A program made the position numbers and the translations under genes. From positions 8,909,501 through 8,973,500 of the forward strand of contig JAJKFH010003627.1 in NCBI GenBank assembly GCA_023333565.1: a stretch of 64,000 nucleotides of DNA. Direction: 5' to 3'. The DNA is from Puffinus mauretanicus (Eukaryota > Chordata > Aves > Procellariiformes > Procellariidae). Below are positions 1-11,460 of this stretch, one piece after another. Below the pieces are notes generated by a model that saw nothing but the letters and a program-made list of their open reading frames with translations, was not told the origin of the DNA and did not search any database. How positions within the stretch are numbered: the first letter of the stretch is position 1; each line of letters starts with the position of its first letter.

Positions 1-3000
1 GGGGCAGGACGTGCTAATGCTCCAGCATCAGAGGTTAATCCCCGGGTGCATGAGGGGATGTCAGCACTCTGCAGAGGTGCTAATCCATGGCCGGGTGCCT
101 GATGCAACCTGATAACCCCTCCTGCACACGGCTCCTCGTTCACCAAGTTGGTGCTGAGGCTGGGTGAAGTCCAGAGGAGAATGCTTTATCTCTTTAGTAA
201 GAGGTCTATAGATTCAGCCATTTCCAGTACACGAACAAACCAAAGGCTTACAGTTTTGGGCAGCAGAGCTTAATCTCAGAAAAAGTTAAATCATAAGCAG
301 TTCCATGGATGCACAGCACCAGCAGAGAGAGAGAAACAAACACCACAATCTGCACTGGAGTCCTCAGAGTCCTGATAATTTGTGTAATCTGAAACGTTCT
401 CCTGGCCACCTCACACCATGCTCAGGGCTCCTGGAGGAGTCAGAAAGCCACTGTTCCAATGGCTCTGAGTGCTACTGAGTGGATAGGACTATTCACTACA
501 CAGCAAAAAGCACCATGGCAATAACCATCCCTAGTGTGGTACATGCAACAGGCAATGACGCCTCTAAACTGATGTTCATGCTTGTCCCCCAGCAAGCCGT
601 CTGCAGTGTAAGGTAGGTTATTGCATGCCTGAATTACCAGTTGCAATACCACTGACATCTGGTTTCAAGCTCAAAAGACCTGTAAACACAGAACTTCCAC
701 CTAAACGTAAATCACATACATACACCTTTGGCTAGTGAGACAGCCAAGCCTGCACTCTCCTCCTTAAGAGGATTCTTTAATCAAAGAGAGGATCTTTACT
801 AGCTTGTTTCTTTCGTGCTAAACCATCTTCAGGCATTAACATTTAATTTTCCCCAGACATTGCTAGGATCCTAAACTAAAGTTTTTCTTTATCATCAGCT
901 TATCACAAGAAAAGAGAAGTCCACATGTAGTAGGAAACAGCCCTCCCTTTTCTTAAGACTTCAGTAAATGGACTGAGGAAACTCCTGAAAAGCTTTACCG
1001 GTCCCAGAGGGAAGTCACTGTTCATTGTGGGTGACCAGTTTTGCTCCTTGCTCAGACTTTCGGCTACTAATGCCACAAGTGCAATCAAAATGCACATCTC
1101 AGTTGTAACCCCCTACTATCCTCCAGAACCACCTGGCCCAAATTATATTATCAAAGCAGAGGATGTTACTACATTCACTCGTTATTGAATCCTGGGAAAA
1201 ACGCTTTGAGATCAGCCCCAAACTATTTTACTAGCTCTCCTCAACCTTGCTGAAAAAGCCCCCAAATTACAAAGTTAATTGGCAGCACATTGTTACCATA
1301 TGTGGTGTGCAAGAGAAGCACTGAAGTTTATTTAGGCATCAGAACCAAAGAAGAGTGGAATATTACTGCTCTTTATGAGGATTTCGTGTTGGCCTTGATT
1401 ACTAAGGCATCCCCAGCCTTGACCCTCCTGTGTGTAGCCTGCCCAACATACCACAGCACGCTGCAGCACGGGGGCACCAATCTGTCCCCATCCCGGTTCT
1501 CCAGGAGAAACTCAGGACACATACTGTTTGCTGTGCTTTTGCTTACTAGACCTCAGCATTTTCCTTTTCCATTTTCATATGCTTCCTTCTTCAGTAAAGT
1601 TTTCCAGGCTGTCTCAAATCTCTAAAGCATGACCCTGAACCCAACCAGCTATGCTCTGCGGCTGCTGGGTCACGCTGTCTCTTGTGGAGCAATTCTCCTT
1701 GCTCTAGCTGCCTCACTCATCTTGCTAGATCGCTGTCAAATCTTTAATGAGAGTTGGATTCTTGGTCTACAGGCTCTGATTTCCACTCTTCCTATTTAAA
1801 CTCTCAGTGAAAAAAGGTCTGTAGCAAATTTGTATCACCAGGATCCTACTCAGTCTTCTCCCCTCTTTACGCTGGCAGCAGTAGCTTCTGTGGGAGCCTT
1901 TGCACTGATGCAGCAGCATTCACTAAAGCATGAAGTCCCAGCAGCTCCATGACAGCAGCCCATAGTTGATGTCTGCAGTAAAATTTGTACCCACAGGCTA
2001 GAAATATTCTCTGTCTGTTTTTAAACTCTGACAGAGTCACTATATTAGAGTGTCCTTGCACAGACAGCACAGGGTATACTAACATCCCAGCCCCACAGAT
2101 GCACCTGCAGAGCTCCTGTTGCCCCATCTGAAGGAATGAACTACAATTTACACAATCTAGCAGAGGTCATGGGCAAAGACTGCTTGCCTTAAAGCTCCAT
2201 AAACTATTTTTAAATGCTCAAATGAACTTTCATGAAGTGAAACATCAGGTTTCAATTAAGATGCCTTCATTTCCCAATCTGATGTGTGTTAAACAACCCA
2301 TCAAAACCTCATAAACTTCAGTTCACAGCATTTTCATTTCCGGATTCTCTCTTCTCCTCTCAGCTTAAGTAATATCTTGTGTATTAAAATAACGTGTTTA
2401 AAAATAAAAACAAATCTGAAGAAAATAAGGCAAAAGTCTGATGATTTCTGCCCTTTACCAGAGCAGCAGTCCTTGTTTTCTGGAAGACAAATCAAGACCA
2501 CATCGTTCTAAGGGTAAGTTCCAGAGAATGCAGAGAGGTGAAGTAAGTTACTTCCTAACTGACGGGAACATTTGCGATAAGATACCTTCAGTGCACAAAG
2601 CAAAAATCCAGTGCTTCCAGAACCCCATGACAGCTTCTGTACGTACATATGCAGCAATGCATTTCACAAAAGACCCATTCTATGTGGCTGAACCTATCTG
2701 CACATCTTGCACACCGCATTTTAAGAAGAGAATTTCCTATCTCCAGGCACCCACCCATCTGATCTGCACAAAACAAACGTCTCTAATATTTCTGAAGACT
2801 TCACGATATAATTGGAGCATGGAAAATCAGGTACTATTCTGTCTAGTCCAAATCCATGTTGCAACATGGCAAATCTCCTGTACTGATAACAATGGAAGGA
2901 CAATGCCAGGGGCAGAGCAAGCAGACCTTGTCCAGCAAAAGTGCTTCTCTCTGGATTTGTCAGCTGCGCTAACGTGCCCAAAAATGTCACGTGTGGTATC

Positions 3001-3619
3001 TATCAACAACTATATCACATGTGTACATGAGTGATTTACCCACCCAAGTAATACTTTCTCTAATGGTTGATATATTAGGTAGAGCAAATATAAATAGGTT
3101 CTGAGGACAGCGTTGCAGTGTGAGATGATCCAGAAAACCCAAGTCACCATCTACTCCACACTAACACTCCAAAAAGCTGTACTGGGGGTGAGAGATATGA
3201 GAATGACCATAAAGATATTTTTTTACTAACTATGACCTAAAACTGTGTTTTGCATTGTTTTCTTTTGTAAGCTTTTACATCTAAAACTTGTCACTGTAAG
3301 ATCAGATTTTCTTACCAAAGGCCTCATAAAACAAACCTTTACCCTCTCTTACTATGAGCCTGGGATGCAACTTTACAGTTCCTTTCAAGGCACTGTTGAA
3401 ATGTTGATGATCCCCCACAAAATCCTCAGTATGTTCCAAGGAAGGATCTTGCCTTAGCCTGAAGGAGGCTGAGCGCTGCCACCATAACAGAGCCAAAGTC
3501 CTTTCCCTTCAGTGTCCAACAGTGGAGGCCCAAAGGAAAAGTAAGAACAGCGTAAGCCTACTCTGCTGCTTGGTCTCTCGTCCTTCTCTGTGGTTTTGCT
3601 TGCTTTGCTTTATACCTAC
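1..3619 (-). other. ST3GAL3 intron, 5' part (3' side of last visible exon)
   Basis: This is non-coding DNA downstream of the 3620-3766 exon in transcript direction; the intron runs off the window. I looked for the remaining ST3GAL3 exons (motif S core, the HYYE-containing motif VS segment and the C-terminus) and did not see them. A 197-codon open frame on the plus strand (2441-3034) has no recognisable domain, carries no splice or promoter evidence, and looks like chance. The segment at 3369-3429 resembles one at 4865-4926 (separate entry). Nothing else stands out. Confidence 0.7.
3369..3429. repeat. duplicated 62-bp segment, copy A
   Basis: This segment shares most of its bases with 4865-4926: both contain CTTTACAGTT, CTTTCAAGGCACTG, AAATGTTGAT and CAAAATCCTCAG in the same order and spacing. 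Flanking sequence is unrelated. Direct orientation, about 1.5 kb apart. Confidence 0.8.
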
Positions 3620-3766
3620 CCCTCTGCCCATCAGGCCGTTGTTGAAAGGCAGTCCAATGAAGCTGAAAGCTGCCTCCTGGATGAAGTAGGGATTCAGGAT
3701 ACGTATCTCATGAGGTTCTCTTGGGACACGAGTTGCCACTGACTTCCAAAAGCCATCAGAGGCACT
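3620..3766 (-). CDS. ST3GAL3: ST3GAL3 internal coding exon (leads into sialylmotif S)
   Basis: This is a 147-nt exon on the minus strand, 49 whole codons (phase 0 in and out). It begins SASDGFWKSVATRVP, continues EIRILNPYFIQEAAF, and ends GLPFNNGLMGRG. This is the segment of ST3GAL3 just before sialylmotif S. The following exon, which should open with the PTLGS-like core of motif S, would lie below base 1 and is not in the window. The acceptor GTTACCAG has a long pyrimidine tract upstream (positions 3769-3800, minus strand). The donor is AGAGGG followed by GTAGGT. Relative to mammals the exon shows small changes, such as RVPREPHE and AAFSF. Motif 3, motif VS with its catalytic His, and the stop codon are all outside the window, so this is a partial gene at both ends. 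Confidence 0.95.
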
Positions 3767-4864
3767 CTGGTAACAAAAAACAAGGAAAAAAAAGGGAAGA
3801 TAAAACAACAAACACCATTATATACAAAAGACAGCAGATTGCTATTATTCTTTAAAAAAAATAATTAAAATGCACTTCTGGCAGCAGTTCCCGCTGTCCC
3901 TGCTCACTGCCACAAGGCACTAGCATAAGGTTGTAGTGGGGGGTGTGTCCTGGAGGGGTGACAGCAGCACGTGCAGATGCACTTGAGCTAGTCTTGATGA
4001 CAAGCGTGAGGAAGACAGAGAGGCCCGGGCTTCAGCATGAATTACCCCCTCCTTGGTGCCATCTTTTCACTGTTATTGGCACTTCAGCTAGTTTGGTTAA
4101 TGGCTTAAGCATTCCAGCACACCCTGTGATTACTCCCACCTGCCTCCGAGAGGATGTACCATGGGATAGCAAATGCTTTTAAGAACATTCAAAGAGCTAA
4201 AAACGACCGTACAGCTCTACTTTCAGCGTGAGCTACTTGCTTCCTACTTGATCCTAGATTTATCCTCTTCTGTTAGGTTTTATGTGAATTAAGCTGTAAG
4301 CTTATAAAGGTGCCATCCTGTCTTGTGAAGAGTCATGCGTGTTCATGGTACAAGGGAAAAAACAACTATGTATGTCCTTTATGTTTACCCAATAGATTGT
4401 TTTTTAATTAAAGTCTTCACCCTGCAAACATGGGAGAACACTGGCCTTGAATACTGCTGCCCTGCTAGACAGCCCTGCCTAGAGAGGGGCTCCTGCCTCT
4501 CCGCCACATTACTTTATATCATTGCTCCTGTTGGTCCAGATGTTAGGGGGTATAGCATGTACTGCCCTCAAAATAACCGGAGGCTCCATGTTCACAGGAC
4601 TTACAGAACAATTATGTTCTAACATCTCACTTCTGTTTGGGTTAAAAATTCAGGGCAAGGCACAGAGAGGATGGCAGGAATTTTAATCTGCTAACCAACA
4701 GCTTTGGCAGGGTAATCTGACTGAATACCTCCTCGCAGCATTGAGCCATCTTCCCTGCGATCTCCATGACAAGCAACAGAGGCAGACGCTACACTCTACA
4801 TAAAAAGCATGTGCTTTGGAAGTCATTATTTACACCAGTTTTGGATTGCTTGCAGCTTAACAGT

Positions 4865-4926
4865 GACTTTACAGTTGCTTTCAAGGCACTGCCGAAAATG
4901 TTGATTATGCCCTGCAAAATCCTCAG
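4865..4926. repeat. duplicated 62-bp segment, copy B
   Basis: Partner of 3369-3429, in the same orientation with a similar spacing of shared words. Could be a local duplication or two copies of an unrecognised dispersed repeat. Confidence 0.8.
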
Positions 4927-6774
4927 GAGCCTCCCCTGCCCAGTAGTGATTACCCCTGTAATTATCGACGGTAATTATGCCACAGCCGATGCCTGCTGCA
5001 TTTCACACACTACTTGTACTGCGCACGGCTCCTGTAAACTCTCATACCACGTGGTGCTACACACCTTACAGAGGCTTCTTTATGGAACAATCCCACGGTT
5101 ATCTTTAGCTGCTGAATTTCAGATCCTGAAGAATGAAACTTTGGTAGATGGCTCTTGCTACAAAAGGCATTAACACAGCAAACTCGATGAGGAAGCACAC
5201 TGTTATCCAAACCAACAGCCTAAGACAGCCAAATGCCATTGCTATCCTGTTTTGATCCCACGTGCCCCCTCAAAGCTGCCCAAACATAATACACTTTTGC
5301 TGACCAGGGCAAGGATCCCGTGAGTTTAAGTTTGCATTTCGACAATAGCAAAGTGCTCTCAGGACCCTAAATGGAAAAAATCCTAATTAACACTCATGTT
5401 CTTTCATCACAGTTGAATTAGAAAGAATGGCTGGTGTCAAAGTGGCCTAACACTTTCCATTATAATATGAAATTTTCAGCCACTGAGTGATCCCACCATT
5501 TAAAAAAAAAAATTAGGAAAAAAAAAATCAACTTCACAAATGTTAATAAAGTCCAACATCCATTCGACCAAGGGATTTGAGGGATTTGGTATGTCAGCTG
5601 AGTTTTGTCTCCTTGTGAAAATTCATTAAAAATAGGATAAATATTAAACCTTTGGAATTTCCTAAGGGCACATGTAAAGCAGAGGCCTTTCAGTTCCAGG
5701 GAAGGAAGGAAAAAAAAAAAAAGATTAAATAAAAAAAATTCACAGATTCCACTTGCATTAAGCACGCTCCAGGTCTCACAGAAATGAAGATGATAAACAA
5801 AAATCTTGAACAGCTACTCATTCAGTGAAACCATTTTATCATGGGTTTAAGCAGGCACACCCTGGAAAAATAGTGTGTGACCTTGAAACTAAAATAAATT
5901 TATAAGTTCAATTATGATTTCACATGCAACTCTAAACATGGCATTGCCTAAATTTTGCAAACAATTCAAACCAAAGGTCTGCAAGCTATTTAAAGTGGAC
6001 AAAAGCTGCCTTTTGTTTGGACTCACACTCCATAGGAGATTTTACATAAGTTCTGAGATTTAAGTAGGTTTTACATTACACAGAAAACATTAAAGAGAAA
6101 AGAAAAAGAAGAAAGATTACAAACATTTGAGACTCTTATTCTTCGCTGTTGCTTGAGCTGTTCAGAAAGAGATAACTACACAAATCGCAGTTGCCCATTT
6201 TCCCTGTGCTGTGGGAACCACTAGGACCATACCTGGTCTCCTCTCTAGCGTTCGATGCCAGTGCAAAATCAATGTGGACCCCATCCCTAACTGGGAATAC
6301 AACCTGTCCGCTTTGGTCCCTTCTGTGTGGCTGTTTCTCCTGTCCTTCATCCAGACTATTTCCCTAAGCATTTTCCTCAGCTATCACATTGCTCTGAAAT
6401 TGCTCTGGTTTCTCCCTTCTGTCTCATTTCTATTTGCTCTGTGTTCTTCCCTGTAACTTTTCTGTGCAGTTCCCCTGAGATTATTATTGAGGGATGCCTG
6501 GGGTAATTTTTCATTTTGGTGTGTTTTCCCTCTGTAGTTTCTAAAACAATTGTAGGGAGAAACGTGGAGTCCCAGCAGACAGCTCTCATACTTCCACCTA
6601 TACAGTAGGCAAAGCCCTGTATAAGGGCTAAAGAACTAAAAACTGTTTTCCTGGCTTATAATTACTGAAATTCTGAGCCTTGTGGTTTGGCTCTACAAAC
6701 CCTCTAGTTTTGAGCTACATCTCAAGCCTTGTGGTTTTGTTCTGCAGCTTGTCACTGGCAACGCAGCACCACCA

Positions 6775-7010
6775 CAACTGCAAGCCCCGGGAGGCTGCTC
6801 CCCTGACGCAACCCCCTTGGGAGCTGCGGCGTCGGGAGCGCAGCCCCTTCCAAGGCTCCGCGCTACCGCTGATGCTCGGCCGCGGGCTGCCGCTACGCCT
6901 GGTGTGGATGTTCAGTCTGATTGGACACAGATGTTCAGCGAGGTTTCCAAAGCAATTACTTCCCGTCGGGGAACGCTGTCCCTTTTTAGGCTGGGAGGAG
7001 ACAGGCAGCC
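6775..7010. promoter_or_regulatory. short CpG-rich patch in intron
   Basis: About 14 CpG dinucleotides fall in the 120 bases 6781-6900 and four more follow by 7014, against a CpG-poor, AT-rich background. The core is roughly 70% G+C (words such as GCGGCGTCGGGAGCG and GGCCGCGGGC). That is too short for a classical CpG island. It could be an intronic regulatory element, an alternative promoter remnant or simply a GC-rich insertion. Several overlapping open frames cross it (for example 6680-7120 plus strand), which is expected where stop codons are rare. No TATA box or initiator is claimed. Confidence 0.3.
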
Positions 7011-8867
7011 ACCCGAGGAGCAGCAGGCACTGGGAAGGAAGGCTTTTCCTGCCAGATTCGGGAGCTCAGACTTGCAGTTTGAGGTTGAGGGCATCCCTTG
7101 TTCTCCGCTACAGTGACTAAGCCTGAAGTGCTTAAGAGTGGGCCTCTGAAGATGCAACATCGCCCTTCCTGATTATCATAATGATAAGAAGTCAGAAAGC
7201 GAGTCTGAAAACTGCTTAGGCAATGTTCCCACAGTATCTCATCACCTCCTGGCATCGAGGTGGAAACCATAGGGTCCAGGCTGGAAACCAGGTCTCCCCG
7301 CGTTAAGTTCCCGCCTTTATTATTTGTTGGTATTACTGTGCACCTGGAGCCTCAGTCACAGATCAGCGTTCATGGTGCCAAGGGCTGCCAAAAAGAGCTT
7401 ATAGTATAAGCATAAAGAAACTAGCAACACAGAGGCAGAAGGAAAACACGACTGAAGAGCAAGTCTCTGAGGGCCACAGGATTGTTAAGCAATCTTGGAG
7501 TATTTTCAAAATTGTGTAATTGTAAAGGACATCACTGAAGGCTGGAGGAGACTATTTAAAAAGCAGAAAAAATTTAGATGGGCCAGGGCTTTCAAGCCAG
7601 TCTTGTACAGCTCTCATCCAGGGAGAGAGGCCGAAATATCCCCTCTAGAGACACCACCCCAGGAATAAACGGGTATAGACATGACAGACCAGAGAAGGCA
7701 GGTTACGAGGAAGGGATAAAAAATGGCAGGGCTCACCTAATAGCTACAGGGACAAGACAATCCAGCTATAATTCCTCATTCTGTCCATCTGCAGAATACT
7801 GAATAGGGACAGCCAGCTGTAAGCTATTTTTATCTCCAGTCAGGTTTCCATCTCCTCTTCTCAGATTTACCAAGGCAAATCACAACGTATGCTAAAATAA
7901 AATGTGGAAACTCGGAGCCTTAGCCAAAAGCACACCTCAAAAGAAGATACAAACAGCTAAAAGCCAGGTGAGTCTCCAGAATAACAACATTTCTAATAAA
8001 CTAAGCAAAATGAGGGGGTAACGCTATTGCATCCTGATGACACGGATGCTGCCTCTTCTGTACCTCTGTGGGACTGCTGGATTTAGGAGTACAAGCAGCA
8101 TTGCTCTGGAAGACTTCTAAGTCTGATGGCAAGGGGACAGAGAGACTGCAAAGGTCAGCTAAGCACAATACAAAGATGAATAAAGTCTAGGTATGCAATA
8201 CTCTGCTGCAAAGGAACAAGAAAGATGAAAAGACTGGAGAGAGAATGGAGATTATTGCTCTTTCAAACTCTGATAGCACCAGAAATGGAGAGGAAGAAGG
8301 GCACGAGGGAAAGAAAAAGCCAGAGTATGACATACTAGTCACAAGACCTCACCGTGCCTGGGAGCACATAGTTCACTGGGATCTCTGCCCCCACCTAGGC
8401 TGGAATGTCTATACCCGTCATCCACAAGCACTCGCTGTCACACAAACACAGGGTACAGAAGGACCGCTGCAATCCATCTGCAGAGGCTTTTGAAAGGTTT
8501 CTGCTCAGGCGTAACTGGATTAGATGTGGAAGGTGTGTTTCCGCTAGAAAAGAACCATCTTATCAGTCAATGCTGCATTTCTCAGCGGTCAAGTAGACAC
8601 GGAGGCCTAGAAAATGCTCTTCTACAAGTGGTAATATAAATGAAGTTGCATCATTTGCACTGATTATCAAAGCAACAAGGAATTTTTAGCAACAAGAACA
8701 GACGTGCTGAGAGCCTGCAGTCTGGGTTGATGGTCAACTGCCAGACCCACCAGCCCACACTTCAAATATATTTACCCAACCTTCTCAAAGCGATGGAGAA
8801 CCCCTGACCACCCTCTGTACATGGCTCTGATGGCCAGCACTCGTTCTGAACTTCCCTATCTTCAGTT

Positions 8868-8904
8868 TCTAGAGTCTAGAAATGCTCTAGAGTCTAGAGC
8901 ATTT
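8868..8904. repeat. perfect palindrome with repeated TCTAGAGTCTAGA
   Basis: Positions 8880-8891 (AAATGCTCTAGA) and 8893-8904 (TCTAGAGCATTT) are perfect reverse complements around a single G. The 13-base palindrome TCTAGAGTCTAGA also occurs twice, at 8868-8880 and 8886-8898. Confidence 0.95.
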
Positions 8905-10754
8905 TGTTCCACTCTTATCTGCCCCACTGAAAAGCTCTTACTCTGCCTGAAGCAGGAACATTGCAGATTGTGCTCAAGCCTTTCCCTCATCTTCTGTTTG
9001 TCCCACTGCCAAAAATGATGCAGCTCTTGGGCTATCCAAAAATATGATACATCTAATCTTTTGTAATTTTTGTTTCTTCTCTCCAAATACCCTCCCACTG
9101 ACCAAGGCCTAAAATCAAATGGTTGTAATTTCTCAGGCCATTCCCCTGTCTGTATTCCCCATCTCCCAATAGCCTCACAGCACCCAAGAGAACTCTTGAC
9201 AGGTTGTAAACCCCCCAAATTTAGCTTTTACTAATGTTTCTCGGTGTGAAACCCAAACACATTTTCTACCCAGTGTTTTCAGTGGCAAAGAGCAGCAAAG
9301 CATGATGGAGACAAAAGCACCTCTTAGTACAAGGTACTACTAGAGGTTTTTTTTTTAAAGCAAAAACCTAACTATGCTTCTTCATTGGTACAGTTGAGCT
9401 AATAATACTTCTCTACACTGGCTAGAGATTAGTTCCTTTAGGCTTGAGAACCAGGCTGAAAACCACAAGAGAAGGGAAACTTAATTCCAAATAGTGGTTG
9501 CGGACTTCAAACTTTGTGCTAGACATATAAACTATATGGCACCCCAGCTACACACAAAACTGGAAGCTGCTCTGTCCCCAGACACCAGCTCAGAAAGCAG
9601 CACCTCAGTGGTGACAACAGCCAGCTGGGACGTGAGGGTGGCACTGGTGTGTTACACACCAGGTCAGTTTGCTAAAACATAGCAATGTGCTCTTTCCCAC
9701 AGCTGTCAGTAGGAAGTTTCTGCCCTGTTTACCTGGAAGCATATATTACGAATAAGCAGAAAAGCATATACAAATAGGCCTACTGAATTTCAAACTTCAT
9801 TTGACCTATATAACTTCCAGTGCTACAGCTAACCTACAGACAGACGTGGGCCTCCTGTGTTGCTGGTCTAATGCCAACTGTCGTCTTCCGATTCACAGGA
9901 CGAGGCAGCATGAGGCCAAGACCAGCTCTAAAGAGTCAGGAGAGTAAATTTATTTTTATGCTATGTTGTAAATGCAAAGGAATTCCTTTTTCTTCATGTA
10001 TTTCTATGGTTTTATCCGTGTAACTGAGAGCAAAATATGGTTCACAGTTGTAAGATAACAAAATGCCGCTGAAAAAGAGATTGTCCTGTGAAGAAAATGG
10101 AACTTGGAACATGTCAGATGAGCTGCAGAAAAAAACCTGAAGATTATTCTGATGAATATTGTGTTTCACAAGTCAAAGCATAAATGATAGCTCACATACG
10201 GTGTGTCAGAAGACGTGTTTGTACTATGTGCAAACAGGGTGATGGATAGACTGTACTACAGACTCTTTTGTCCAAAATGTAAGCTGGATTTTGAGCCAAA
10301 ATTTGAAGAAATATTCCTGTTTTGAAATAACTTAGGAAAGACGGAAGTTTTTAGTAAGAGGAACGGATTTAGATAATTTAGGTTTCTGTTGTGGTTTTTT
10401 GTCTGTGAATAATAATAATCCTTCAATGAAAAAATATCTGAAGTAGTACAGTTTCAGAAAAATCCCAAAGAAGAACAGGTCCTATAATATCACCATTATT
10501 TACAGGGTATTTTATTGCCTTAAGAGACCAGCCCCTTTATTTCGCTATTATTTTTATGACACAGTTTATGAAATGTCATACTCACGTAACATCTATTAAA
10601 AGAATACCGTGGCTGAAAGGCCAAATCCACATGTTAGTAAGTGCTGAAGTAAGACAACAGCCCTGCAACTTCAGAGCTTCAGCTCAGGATTTCTATTGTG
10701 AACAGTGACTTTCTAATTCTCCCACAAGATTTTTCTTATATCGCCATATATTTA

Positions 10755-10870
10755 AATGTTTTACAAACAATACTTTCATATTTAGAGCATCTCTGCAGTA
10801 TTTGGCATGTATTACACCATTTTACAGGGGAGAAAACAGACAAAGATGAATGCCCACAGTTTCCATTGCC
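10755..10870 (+). repeat. MIR-like SINE fragment
   Basis: The piece ATTACACCATTTTACAGGGG, then AGAAAACAGACAAAGATGA, resembles the 'CCCATTTTACAGATGAGGAAACTGAGGC' core of MIR. The flanks are too decayed to set limits. Confidence 0.4.
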
Positions 10871-11445
10871 TCCTGATGCTCTACTTCAGACACCTTAAGC
10901 TGAATTTTCAGAACATTTGTTAAGCTCACAGTACAACTCCATTGACTTTTCTGCTGCTGAACACCCAGCTCTCCTGCAAATCTGCCCCACGAGACTTAAA
11001 TGTGTTCGGGGGAAATTCTGATCTAACTTGCCCAGCATCACATCAGTTAAAGGCTAAACCACCTCCTCAAGAGGAGTCCTCAGTGTCTGTAATCAGGAGA
11101 CCGTTCTTTCTCCTGTCCTTTCCTCTCTCCTATCCACAACATGTTCTACAGCTTCTGCAACTACTCATACCAAGGCTGAATGTCTTGCATTACAGAAATT
11201 AGTCTAAATCTCAGTCTTCCCTCTCCACTAGACAGACAGCTGTGTTCTAAAAGAGCCAGGATATAATTATGTAATTAAGGATAACATCTGCACAGGGGAA
11301 CTGAATTAATGTTGAAAATGCAATGTTATTTTTTTGCTTTTCCTAACTTCGGGCAGCTTGATTTTTATAACCATAAAGCTCTTTAAAAAGTCTTAAAGGG
11401 TAACTTAATATGCTAAAAAAAAATTAACTGAAGAAAAAATCCACC

Positions 11446-11460
11446 AAAAAAAAAAAAAAA
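11446..11460. repeat. poly-A run
   Basis: Fifteen A residues in an A-rich intron stretch. The neighbours AAAAAATCCACCA (about 11433) and AAAAACTCCACCA (about 11470) are similar to each other, hinting at a small local duplication. Confidence 0.85.

Noticed and set aside
2441..3034. 197-codon open frame, plus strand
   Set aside because: No recognisable domain, no splice or promoter signal, and overlapping frames on the other strand; about the length expected once by chance in this much AT-rich DNA.
3509..3811. Apparent 100-codon protein with a hydrophobic N-terminus, minus strand
   Set aside because: The hydrophobic start is the translated pyrimidine tract of the intron and the tail is read-through; only 3620-3766 is coding.
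6680..7120. Two overlapping plus-strand frames of 146 and 144 codons in the CpG-rich patch
   Set aside because: Different frames of the same GC-rich sequence are open together, and neither resembles a known protein.
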